Below are positions 9,518-18,137 of a stretch of 46,558 nt of DNA, in pieces; positions within the stretch are counted from its first letter, which is position 1, and each line of letters begins with the position of its first letter. Below the pieces are notes generated by a model. That model had not been told where the DNA came from, ran no database searches, and worked only from the letters and a program-made list of their open reading frames with translations. Source of the DNA: Acidimicrobiaceae bacterium (GTDB lineage Bacteria > Actinomycetota > Acidimicrobiia > Acidimicrobiales > RAAP-2); assembly GCA_003169235.1 (NCBI GenBank), contig PMPX01000141.1, positions 204 to 46,761 on the forward strand, written 5' to 3'. The position numbers and the translations under genes are program-made.

Positions 9518-10660
9518 CTACTGCCGGGCCGCCGCGGCCACCGCATAGGCGTGCAGGTGCCGGGTCACGCTCGCCTCCCACGTGTGCTCCCCCGCCACCG
9601 TGATCCCCAGCGCCCGGCGCTCCGCCCCGCCCCGGGCGCGGAGGGCCTCCCCGACCGTATCGGCCAGTGCGGTCACGTCTCCCGGCGGCACCAGCAGGGC
9701 CGCCCCCCGTGCCACCTCGGCCATCGCCGTCCCCTGCGTCGTGACCAGCGGGGCACCGCAGGCCAGGGCCTCGAGGGCGGGCAACCCGAACCCCTCCTCG
9801 AGCGCCGGGTACGCCACCACCGCGGCCCGCCGGAGCAGGGCGGGGACAGCCGGGTCCGGCAGGTAGCCGGTGCGAACGATCCTCTCGGGGTGGCGGGCGG
9901 CCGCCAGGGCCCGCTCGGTGTCCGCCATCCCCCACCCGGGCTGCCCTCCGAGGACCAGCACGGGGTCGGGGTCGGAGTCGGCCAGCAGGTCGAACGCCGC
10001 GACGAGCGGCGCGACGCCCTTGCGCGGTTCGAGCGTCCCGACGAAGACCACCAGCGGCCGGTCCAGTGGCACGCCCAGGGCGGCCAGCTCGGCCCGGTCG
10101 GCGCCGTCCGTCGGCTCGGTGACCGAGAACCGGTGGTGGTCCACGCCATGGGGTGCGACCACGACGGGCGCCCGGACCTCGCAGCACTCCCGCAGGCGGT
10201 CGGCCGTCACCTGGCTGACGCAGATCAGGACGCCGGCATGGCGAGCGGCGCGGCGGATGGCGCGGCGGAAGAAGGCCGCCTTGGACCGCAGGTGCCACTC
10301 GGGATGGTCGAAGAACGTGCAGTCGTGGATCGTGACCGCGCACGGTACGGGCGACCGCGCCGGCATGGTGTAGTGCGGCCCGTGATGGACCTGCACGTCG
10401 AGGGAGCGCAACACGGAGGCGAGGCCGACCTGCTCGAACGCCAGCCGGCCAGGCCGGGAGCCCGGCACCGCACCACGCACCGCGGCACGGCCGGCCAGGC
10501 TGCGCCAGCGCTCCTCGTCACCGCGGCGCGCAATCAAGGTCAGCTCCACGTCGTGGCGCGCCGAGAGACCACTCGCCAGGGCCATGGTGTAGTAGCCCGC
10601 GCCACCGGGGTGCACCGGGACCGCCGAGACGTCGAGCGCGAGGCCGAGGGCGGACGTCAT
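9518..10660 (-). CDS. Glycosyltransferase family 1/4 (GT-B)
   Basis: ALDVSAVPVHPGGAGYYTMALASGL N-terminus, FVGTLEPRKGVAPLVAAF, AYPALEEGFGLPALEALACGAPLVTT. Confidence 0.88.
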   Translation of the reverse strand: MTSALGLALDVSAVPVHPGGAGYYTMALASGLSARHDVELTLIARRGDEERWRSLAGRAAVRGAVPGSRPGRLAFEQVGLASVLRSLDVQVHHGPHYTMPARSPVPCAVTIHDCTFFDHPEWHLRSKAAFFRRAIRRAARHAGVLICVSQVTADRLRECCEVRAPVVVAPHGVDHHRFSVTEPTDGADRAELAALGVPLDRPLVVFVGTLEPRKGVAPLVAAFDLLADSDPDPVLVLGGQPGWGMADTERALAAARHPERIVRTGYLPDPAVPALLRRAAVVAYPALEEGFGLPALEALACGAPLVTTQGTAMAEVARGAALLVPPGDVTALADTVGEALRARGGAERRALGITVAGEHTWEASVTRHLHAYAVAAAARQ

Positions 10661-11799
10661 CGCAGCGAGCTCCACAACGCGATGTGCTCGGCCGCCACGG
10701 CACTCCACGTGCGCGTCAGCGCGTGGGCGGCACCCCGGGCCGACAGGTCGGCGCGGAGCGCGTCGTCGGTCAGGACCGCAGCCAGCCCGGCGGCGATGTC
10801 GTCGATGTCGAGTGGGTCGACGATGCGGGCCGGTGGCGTTCCCTCCTCGCCGAGGTCGTGCACGCTCGGCACCTCGTCGGCCACCACCGTCGGCGTTCCC
10901 ACGCGCATGGCCTCGAGTGGCGGCAGCCCGTAGCCCTCGGTCAACGGCACGTACGCGAAGGCGCGCGCCCGACGGTAGAGCCCGGCGAGCACGGGATCGG
11001 ACACCGAACCCGCGAACACGATGCCGTCGGTGTCGTAGCGCGTGGACGGTTCCGGGCCCCAACCGGCCGGTCCCACGATCACGAGGGGCCAGGGTTCCGG
11101 CAGCGAGGGGCTCACCTGATGGAAGGCGCGCACGAGACGGTCCACGTTCTTGCGCGGCTCGAGCGTGCCCACCGTGAGCAGGAACTCGCCGCGCACCCCG
11201 AGGCGGCCGAGCAGCTCCTCCGCCGCCCCCGGGTCCGGGTCCGGGAGGTGGTCGGCACCACCGCGCACGACGGTGATCCGTCCCGGGTCGACACCGAACG
11301 CCGCGACGTCGACGGCCACCAGGCGGGACGGGACGACCAGCGCCGCCCCGCCGTCGCGGGCCCGGGTCAGCGCGAGCTCGTGCCACCGCCTCCCACGCCG
11401 CGTCGTGGCCTCGGGGTGGCGGTGCCAGGCGACGTCGTGGACCGTGACCACCAGATGGCTCCGGGCCGACTGCCTCAAGGTCGGTGCCGCCAGCGAGACC
11501 GAGTGCACGATGTCGAAGCCAGAGGGGGCACGGCGCCAGCCGTGGTCCCACGCCCGCGTCAGCAACGGTCCCGGCAGCCGCGAGGCGATGATCGGCTTGC
11601 CGAACGCCGCCAGCGGGTCGTCGGCCCGGCGGCCGGGGGCCCGGCTGGCCAACAGCGTCACGTCGACCTGGTCACCCTCGCGGGAGCGCTCCGTGAGGCC
11701 GGCGAGGAGGCCGCGTGCATAGGCCCCGATGCCACCCGGCACCTGGCGCCGCAGCTGCTCCACGGCGAGGAGCACCGAAGGGGTCGTGGCCTCAGCCAT
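10657..11799 (-). CDS. Glycosyltransferase family 1/4 (GT-B)
   Basis: VPGGIGAYARGLLAGL, TVGTLEPRKNVDRLVRAF, AYVPLTEGYGLPPLEAMRVGTPTVVA; ATGA overlap with next gene. Confidence 0.88.
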   Translation of the reverse strand: MAEATTPSVLLAVEQLRRQVPGGIGAYARGLLAGLTERSREGDQVDVTLLASRAPGRRADDPLAAFGKPIIASRLPGPLLTRAWDHGWRRAPSGFDIVHSVSLAAPTLRQSARSHLVVTVHDVAWHRHPEATTRRGRRWHELALTRARDGGAALVVPSRLVAVDVAAFGVDPGRITVVRGGADHLPDPDPGAAEELLGRLGVRGEFLLTVGTLEPRKNVDRLVRAFHQVSPSLPEPWPLVIVGPAGWGPEPSTRYDTDGIVFAGSVSDPVLAGLYRRARAFAYVPLTEGYGLPPLEAMRVGTPTVVADEVPSVHDLGEEGTPPARIVDPLDIDDIAAGLAAVLTDDALRADLSARGAAHALTRTWSAVAAEHIALWSSLR

Positions 11800-12964
11800 G
11801 GCCGCCCGCCGCGTCGCGGTAGAGCTCCTCGAGGCCGGCGCCGCACCGTTCCCACGAGAACCCGGCGGACCAGGCGGTGCCCGCCGCGACGAGCCGGGCA
11901 CGCAGGGCCTCGTCCGCCACGACCGCGTCCAGTGCGTCGACCAGCGCGTCATGGTCACCCGGGTCGACCATGAGGGCGCCGTCCCCGAGGACCTCGGGCA
12001 GCGAGCCGGCGCGGCTGGCCACCACGGGCACGCCGGCCCGCATGGCCTGCAGCGGGGGGAAGCCGAACCCCTCGTAGAGCGACGGGTAGGCGAGGACGGT
12101 GGCCCGGGCGAGCAGCGCGGCCAGGTCGGGCGCCTCGACCCACCCCGTCCGGACGATCCTGTCGCGGGCCGCCGATGCCGCCACCGCCGACGCCAACGCC
12201 TCCTCTCCCCACCCCGGCGGCCCCGCCAGCACGAGGGCGACGTCGGGATGGCGAGCGGCCACCTCACCGAACGCGCGCACGAGGCCGGGCAGGTCCTTGC
12301 GCGGCTCCGCGGTCCCGACGGCGAGGCAGAAGCGCTCGCTCCCCACGGGCAGCAGCCGGCCGAGCGTGCGGACGGCTTCGGCATCGGTGACGGGAGGGAG
12401 GTCCGGGATGCCGGGCGCCACCACCCGCACACGGGCGGGGTCGGCCCCGAAGGCCTCGACGACCTCGCCGGCGACGAAGGCCGAGTCGGCGTGGACCCAT
12501 GCGCCGCGCCCGAGAGCGCGGCGGATGAGCCCGGGGTAAGCCAGCGTCGCGGCGTTGCACAGCTCGGGATGATGGAGCGGGGTGAGGTCGTGCACCGAGA
12601 CGACGGCCGCCGCATGGGCGGTGGGTGGGACCACGAAGTTCGTGCCGTGCACGACGTCGGCCCCCCCGATGAACCACTCCACCGGCGGGACGTCGATGCG
12701 CCCCCACAATGCGTGCAGCGGCCGGGCCGGCATCGGCCGCTGGTGGGCGGTGACACCGTCCGGGAGGTGACCGTCCATCAGGTGGCGTCGGCGCCAGCTC
12801 ACGGCGAAGGCCCGGACGTCGACACCCGGGCGCACGGCCAGCGCGGCGAGCGCGCCATGGCAGAAGGCGCCGATGCCGGTGGGCAGACCGAGCAGTGGCG
12901 TCGCATCGAGCGCGACACGCAGGCGCGCCGGCTCTGCGCCCCGGGACGGGTCGAGACGGCTCAG
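11792..12964 (-). CDS. Glycosyltransferase family 1/4 (GT-B), proposed CTG start at 12964
   Basis: AVGTAEPRKDLPGLVRAF, AYPSLYEGFGFPPLQAMRAGVPVVAS. Reading upstream of the GTG at 12835 in frame gives LSRLDPSRGAEPARLRVALDATPLLGLPTGIGAFCHGALAALA, a typical GT-B N-terminus. Only CTG is available as start and it overlaps the SDR stop. Confidence 0.75.
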   Translation of the reverse strand: MSRLDPSRGAEPARLRVALDATPLLGLPTGIGAFCHGALAALAVRPGVDVRAFAVSWRRRHLMDGHLPDGVTAHQRPMPARPLHALWGRIDVPPVEWFIGGADVVHGTNFVVPPTAHAAAVVSVHDLTPLHHPELCNAATLAYPGLIRRALGRGAWVHADSAFVAGEVVEAFGADPARVRVVAPGIPDLPPVTDAEAVRTLGRLLPVGSERFCLAVGTAEPRKDLPGLVRAFGEVAARHPDVALVLAGPPGWGEEALASAVAASAARDRIVRTGWVEAPDLAALLARATVLAYPSLYEGFGFPPLQAMRAGVPVVASRAGSLPEVLGDGALMVDPGDHDALVDALDAVVADEALRARLVAAGTAWSAGFSWERCGAGLEELYRDAAGGHG

Positions 12965-13788
12965 GTCGTGATCGCCCCGTCGATGGAGAGGATCGCTCCC
13001 GTGACGTAGTCCGCCTCGTGTGACCCGAGGTAGGCGAAGGCCCCGGCGACCTCGTGCGGGTAGGCGAAGCCGATCGGGGACATCAGGCGCTCAATCAGCT
13101 TCCAGTCGGCGTCCTCGGGTGGGCCGAAGTTGTGGATGATCGGCGTGTCCACGCCACCCGGGGCCACACCGTTCACGCGGACGCCACGCGCCATGTACTC
13201 GACGGCGAGCGCCATGGTGAGCAGACGCACGCCTCCCTTCGACGCGCAGTAGGCGGCCGAGTACGGCTGGCCCTTCATGCCCGCCGTCGACACCGTGTTG
13301 ACGATGGCACCGCCGTGCTCGATCATGCCGGGCAGCACGGCACGGCACATGAGGAACGTCCCTGTCAGGTTGACGGCGATGATCTTGTCCCAGCCGGCCA
13401 GCGACTGCTCCGGCGTGTGAGAGAAGCCTCCAATGCCCGCGATGTTGCAGAGGTTGGTGATGTGCCCGAGCTCCTCGCGGGCCTGCGACACTGCCGCGGC
13501 GACCGCATCCTCGTCGGTGACGTCACAGCGCGCCGCGATGGCGCGCCCGCCCGCATCGGCGGCCTCCCGGTTGATCTCCGCTGCCACCGCCTCGATGGCG
13601 TCCACGACCAGGTCGAGGCAGGCCACCGCGGCGCCTTCGGCGGCGAGGCGCCGGGCCGTGGCCCGGCCGATGCCGGACCCGGCCCCCGTGACCACCGCCA
13701 CGTGCCCGGCATAGCGCCCGGGTGTGATCGCCTCGGGGGCGGTCCCCCGGTTCGGATCGGACTCGCCGACTCTGGTGGTGGGGCTCAT
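12961..13788 (-). CDS. SDR family NAD(P)-dependent oxidoreductase
   Basis: VTGAGSGIGRATARRL, NIAG, YSAAYCASKGGV (YxxxK), VRVNGVAPGGVDT. Confidence 0.92.
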   Translation of the reverse strand: MSPTTRVGESDPNRGTAPEAITPGRYAGHVAVVTGAGSGIGRATARRLAAEGAAVACLDLVVDAIEAVAAEINREAADAGGRAIAARCDVTDEDAVAAAVSQAREELGHITNLCNIAGIGGFSHTPEQSLAGWDKIIAVNLTGTFLMCRAVLPGMIEHGGAIVNTVSTAGMKGQPYSAAYCASKGGVRLLTMALAVEYMARGVRVNGVAPGGVDTPIIHNFGPPEDADWKLIERLMSPIGFAYPHEVAGAFAYLGSHEADYVTGAILSIDGAITT

Positions 13789-15440
13789 GCACGCTCCTTC
13801 TCGTCGGCCTGTCCGATGGGGCCACTGCCTAGCACCCCGGGGGCCGGGCCACGATTCCGCCCCAGGTGCGAGCGCCGCTCCTCGGCGCCCTGTCCCGCCA
13901 GGGCGGCGAGGCGGCCCGGGTCGACCTTCATCATCGGGGTGAGTGGCAGCTCGTCGACGACCACCAGTGCGTCCGGGGCCTTGTAGTCGGACAGCAGGCG
14001 CGCACAGTGCGCCCGCAGGGCTTCGAGCTCGGGCACCGCGCCGTCCTCCGCCACCACGATGGCCACGCCGATCTCACCGAGGACCTCGTCGGGCACGCCG
14101 ACCACCGCGGCGCGGGCGACCCCGGGGTGCGACGAGAGGGCCTCCTCCACCTCGGCCGGGTAGACGTTGTAGCCACCCCGGATGTAGCGCTCGTGGGCCC
14201 GGCCGGACAGCTGGAGGTTCCCCTCGGGGGTGAGCCGACCGAAGTCGCCCGTCGTGAGCCAGCCGTCGGGCGCGAGGACGGTGGCCGTCGCCTCGGGGTC
14301 GAGCAGCTCGTCGACGCTGCGCCCCCGGCCCGGGCCGCGCCCCCAGTACCCGCGCATGGTCGCCCCGGACCGCAACCGCACCCGGCCGACCGTCCCGGCC
14401 GCGACGGCCCTGCCTTCGTCGTCGACGATCGCGAGCTCGACCCCGGCGACCGGGCGTCCGACGGTGGTCGCCACCTCCTCGTCGGACGATGCCAGCGTGG
14501 TCCCGGTCCCGAGCGACGACTCGGTCGAGGTGTAGCGCACCACGACGGGCACGCCGAAGCGCTCGCGCACCTCGGCGACCATGGTCGCCGTCATGCGCGC
14601 CGCTCCCGTCCCGGCGACGCGCAGCGCACCCAGGTCGGCGTCCCCGAGCGCCGCGCTGCCCAGCATGAGCGCCCACTGGGTGGGCACTCCCTGGGCCACG
14701 GTGACCCGCTCCTCCGCCAGGATGCGAACGGCATCGTCGGCCCGCCAGGGGGTCGGGGTGATGATCGTGGTGACGGCATTGGCGATCTCGTCCCACGCCC
14801 TCGTCATGTAGCCCACGTGGGCGAACGGAAGCGGCGAGAGCCGCCGGTCGCCGGGCTGGCTCAGCACGTCGGTGCCCCGGGCCACGGTCGCGAGGTTGGC
14901 GTGGTCGAAGACGGCACCCTTGGGCTTGCCCGTCGTCCCGCTCGTCCAGACGACCGCCACGGGGTCGTGTGGTGCCAGCTCGGGCCACCGCGGTGGCGGT
15001 CCACCCTCCCACGACGCCCGGACCGCTGCGCGCTCGGCCACCTCCACCGCCGGGATGTCCGGCAGCGGCGCCGCCTCGAGGTCGGCCACCAGGAGCACCG
15101 GCGCCGTCCGCTCCACGATGGAGGCCACCTCGGCGGCACCCATGCGGGGGTTGATGCCCGAGGTGATGGCGCCCAGCCGCAGCAGGGCGGCGTAGAGCAC
15201 GGCGTACTCCATGCACGAGGGCAGGAGCAGGCACACCACGTCGCCCTTCGCGACCCCGCGCTCCGCCAGGTGACCGGCCACCCCGTCGGCGGCGCGGTCC
15301 CACTCGGCGAAGGTGAGAGACCGCCGCGTCGTGGCTCCGGCAGGCTCCACGTAGGCCTCGACCTGGCCGTTGACCGTGGCGGCCTCCCGCAGGACCGACA
15401 CGACGGTCCCGTGCCGATCCGATGGGATGCGCTCAGGCAT
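13785..15440 (-). CDS. AMP-dependent synthetase / acyl-CoA ligase
   Basis: VVWTSGTTGKPKGAVFDHANL, DGWLTTGDFGRL, GGYNVYPAEVEEAL; ATG at 15440. Confidence 0.92.
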   Translation of the reverse strand: MPERIPSDRHGTVVSVLREAATVNGQVEAYVEPAGATTRRSLTFAEWDRAADGVAGHLAERGVAKGDVVCLLLPSCMEYAVLYAALLRLGAITSGINPRMGAAEVASIVERTAPVLLVADLEAAPLPDIPAVEVAERAAVRASWEGGPPPRWPELAPHDPVAVVWTSGTTGKPKGAVFDHANLATVARGTDVLSQPGDRRLSPLPFAHVGYMTRAWDEIANAVTTIITPTPWRADDAVRILAEERVTVAQGVPTQWALMLGSAALGDADLGALRVAGTGAARMTATMVAEVRERFGVPVVVRYTSTESSLGTGTTLASSDEEVATTVGRPVAGVELAIVDDEGRAVAAGTVGRVRLRSGATMRGYWGRGPGRGRSVDELLDPEATATVLAPDGWLTTGDFGRLTPEGNLQLSGRAHERYIRGGYNVYPAEVEEALSSHPGVARAAVVGVPDEVLGEIGVAIVVAEDGAVPELEALRAHCARLLSDYKAPDALVVVDELPLTPMMKVDPGRLAALAGQGAEERRSHLGRNRGPAPGVLGSGPIGQADEKERA

Positions 15441-15506
15441 GGCGGGCGGCGATGGTACCAGGGGGCGCCGGAAGGACCCCCGCCCCGACGCTCCTATGCT
15501 CGCAGC

Positions 15507-16454
15507 GTGCTGGTGGCCCTGTGCGGCGGCGTCGGGGCCGCTCGAATGCTCTCCGGACTCGTCCGTGTCAAGGCGCCGGAGGACATCACCGCGATCGTCA
15601 ACGTCGGCGACGACACGGTCCTGCACGGCCTCCACATCAGCCCCGACCTCGACACCGTCACGTACACCCTGGCCGGCATGGACAACCGCGAGACCGGTTG
15701 GGGCGTCGTCGGCGAGAGCTGGACGGTCATGGAGGAGCTGGCCCGGCTCGGTGGCGAGGACTGGTTCCGGCTCGGCGACCGGGACCTGGCGACACACCTG
15801 TTCCGGACGGGGCGCCTGCGCGGCGGTGAGCCGCTCAGCGCGGTGACGGCGGAGCTGTCCCGCCGGCGCGGCATCGCGGTGCGGCTGCTGCCCGTCACCG
15901 ACGACCCGCTGCGCACCCGGGTCACCCTGGCCGAGGCGAGCCCACTGGGGCCGGCCGGGACCGAGGTCGGCTTCCAGGACTACTTCGTCCGACTCCGCCA
16001 CGACGTGGCCGTCAGCGGCATCCGTTTCGAGGGGGCAGCCGCCGCCCGCCCCTCCGCCGGCGTGCTGGAGTCCCTCGAGCTGGCGGACGCGATCGTCGTC
16101 TGCCCCTCCAACCCGGTCGTCTCCATCGGTCCGGTGCTCGCCGTTCCCGGCGTCCGCGACGCACTGGTCGCCCGGCGGGAGCGGGTCGTGGCCGTCTCGC
16201 CGATCATCGCCGGCGCCGCCCTCAAGGGCCCCGCCGACCGGCTCCTGACCGAGCTCGGAGCCGAGGCCTCCGTGGTGGGGGTGGCCCGCCTGTACGCGCC
16301 GTGGGCGGGCACGCTGGTGGTGGACACCGCCGATGCCGGCCGGGCCGGGGAGGTGGAGGCCGAGGGTGTCCGCTGCATCGTGGCGCCGACGGTGATGAGC
16401 TCGCCGGAGCGGGCGGCCGACCTCGCCCGGGTGGTGGTCGATGCCGCAGTCTGA
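15507..16454 (+). CDS. cofD: 2-phospho-L-lactate transferase CofD (FbiA family), F420 biosynthesis
   Basis: LCGGVGAARMLSGL, VNVGDDTVLHGLHISPDLDTVTYTLAG, CPSNPVVSIGPVLAVPGVRDAL; GTG start. Confidence 0.93.
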   Translation: MLVALCGGVGAARMLSGLVRVKAPEDITAIVNVGDDTVLHGLHISPDLDTVTYTLAGMDNRETGWGVVGESWTVMEELARLGGEDWFRLGDRDLATHLFRTGRLRGGEPLSAVTAELSRRRGIAVRLLPVTDDPLRTRVTLAEASPLGPAGTEVGFQDYFVRLRHDVAVSGIRFEGAAAARPSAGVLESLELADAIVVCPSNPVVSIGPVLAVPGVRDALVARRERVVAVSPIIAGAALKGPADRLLTELGAEASVVGVARLYAPWAGTLVVDTADAGRAGEVEAEGVRCIVAPTVMSSPERAADLARVVVDAAV

Positions 16455-17172
16455 CGGCGTGCTCGTCCTCCCGGTGGTGGGCATCGGCGAGGTCGTGCCC
16501 GGGACCGACCTGGCGCGGCTCATCGCGGGCGCCGTGGCGCCGGCCGTGCCGGACCAGCCCGCGCTGCTCGCCGGCGACGTCGTCGTGGTCACGCAGAAGA
16601 TCGTGTCGAAGGCCGAGGGGAAGCTGGTTCCGGTCGATCACGCCGACGCTGGGGCCAAGTTGGCCCTGGTGGAACAGGAGTCGGTCCGGATCCTCCGGCG
16701 CCGGGGCGACCTCGTGATCACCGAGACCAGGCACGGGTTCGTCTGCGCGAACGCCGGGGTCGACCTCTCCAACGTGGCGGACGGGACGGCAGCGCTCCTC
16801 CCCGAGGATCCGGACCGGTCGGCGCGCGCCATCCGGGCCGGGCTGCGCAACGCCCTGGGTGTCGACGTGGGCGTCATCGTCTCCGACACCTTCGGCCGGG
16901 CCTGGCGCCGCGGCGTCACCGACGTGGCCATCGGGTGCGCGGGCGTGGCCGCCGTGCTGGACCTGAAGGGCACCAACGACGCGGGTGGCCGCGAGCTGGT
17001 CGCCACCGAGATCTGCGTCGCCGACGAGATCGCCTCCGCCGCCGAGCTCGTCATGGGCAAGGACCGCGGCATCCCGGTGGCCATCGTGCGCGGCGTGCCG
17101 CCTGCGTGGTTCCGGCCGGCGTCCGTGCGGGCCGAGATCATCCGGCCCCCGGACGAGGACCTCTTCCGCTGA
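16441..17172 (+). CDS. cofE: Coenzyme F420-0:L-glutamate ligase CofE (FbiB N-domain type)
   Basis: DVVVVTQKIVSKAEGKLV, VSDTFGRAWRRGVTDVAIG; 243 aa without the nitroreductase-like domain; overlaps cofD by 14 bp. Confidence 0.92.
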   Translation: MPQSDGVLVLPVVGIGEVVPGTDLARLIAGAVAPAVPDQPALLAGDVVVVTQKIVSKAEGKLVPVDHADAGAKLALVEQESVRILRRRGDLVITETRHGFVCANAGVDLSNVADGTAALLPEDPDRSARAIRAGLRNALGVDVGVIVSDTFGRAWRRGVTDVAIGCAGVAAVLDLKGTNDAGGRELVATEICVADEIASAAELVMGKDRGIPVAIVRGVPPAWFRPASVRAEIIRPPDEDLFR

Positions 17173-17178
17173 GCCGGC

Positions 17179-18129
17179 TCAGGCCAGGGTGGAGGCCACG
17201 AACTCGAGCACGGCGCGCGTCCCGTCGGCCAGGTCGGTCCACGGCCGCCACCCGAGCTGAATGGCGGCGCGCTCGATGTCGAGGCTCGATCGTTGCAGCT
17301 CACCGGGCCGCGCCGGCGCATCGACCCGCGTCACCTCGACCCCCGACTGCCGCGTCATGGTGTCGAGCACCTCGTTGACCGACGTCTCGCGCCCCGTCCC
17401 GACGTTGCAGACGAGCCCGCCGCCGCGGGTGGCGGCCCGCACGAACGCATCGACGACGTCGTCGACGAACACGAAGTCCCTGGTCTGCTCACCGTCTCCG
17501 AACACGGTGACGGCGTCGCCCCGCAGGATGTGGTCGGCGAAGATGGCGACCACGCCCGCCTCGCCGTGGGGGTTCTGGCGGGGGCCGTAGACGTTGCCGA
17601 GCGCCAGCGCGCAGAACTCGAGCGCGTGCAGCTCCCGGTAGGCCACGAGGTAGTCGATCACCGCCTTCTTCGACACGCCGTAGGGCGACAGCGGCTGATG
17701 GGCATGCGCCTCGCGCACCGGGAGGTCCTCGGGGGTCGGCTCCCCGTAGAGCGTCCCACCGCTGGCGGCGAAGACAACGCGCTCGGTCTCCGCCTGGCGT
17801 GCGCCCTCCAGGATGTTGAGCGACCCGATGATGTTGACCGTGGCGTCGAACGTGGGCCGGGTGACCGAGACCCGGACGTCGGCTTGCGCGGCCAGGTGGA
17901 AGACGAGCTCAGGGCGACGGCGGGCCATCAGCTCGACGACGCCCGGCGCGGTGATGTCGAGATGGTGGATGGTCAGCGATCGGCCCGCGCTGGCGCGCGC
18001 CTCGGCGAGGTTCGACAGGGAGCCCGTGGAGAAATCGTCGACGACGTCGACCTCGTGCCCCTCGACGAGCAGGCGGTCGACCAGGTTGGAGCCGATGAAC
18101 CCGGCACCTCCCGTCACCAGCGCGCGCAT
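17179..18129 (-). CDS. NAD-dependent epimerase, UDP-glucose 4-epimerase-like
   Basis: MRALVTGGAGFIGSNLVDRL, SPYGVSKKAVIDY (YxxxK), NVYGPRQNPHGEAGVVAIF. Confidence 0.87.
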   Translation of the reverse strand: MRALVTGGAGFIGSNLVDRLLVEGHEVDVVDDFSTGSLSNLAEARASAGRSLTIHHLDITAPGVVELMARRRPELVFHLAAQADVRVSVTRPTFDATVNIIGSLNILEGARQAETERVVFAASGGTLYGEPTPEDLPVREAHAHQPLSPYGVSKKAVIDYLVAYRELHALEFCALALGNVYGPRQNPHGEAGVVAIFADHILRGDAVTVFGDGEQTRDFVFVDDVVDAFVRAATRGGGLVCNVGTGRETSVNEVLDTMTRQSGVEVTRVDAPARPGELQRSSLDIERAAIQLGWRPWTDLADGTRAVLEFVASTLA

Positions 18130-18137
18130 GTGATCTC

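Noticed and set aside
9482-13009. Large plus-strand ORFs 9482-10933, 10684-11973 and 11729-13009
   Set aside because: Arg/Gly/His-rich shadow ORFs antisense to three clear GT genes; typical of high-GC DNA.
13866-15506. Plus-strand extension of the cofD frame (862-aa ORF)
   Set aside because: Antisense to a well-supported acyl-CoA ligase; only the part from GTG 15507 matches CofD.
15441-16592. Minus-strand upstream extension of the acyl-CoA ligase ORF (935 aa)
   Set aside because: Antisense to cofD; the ligase homology begins at ATG 15440.
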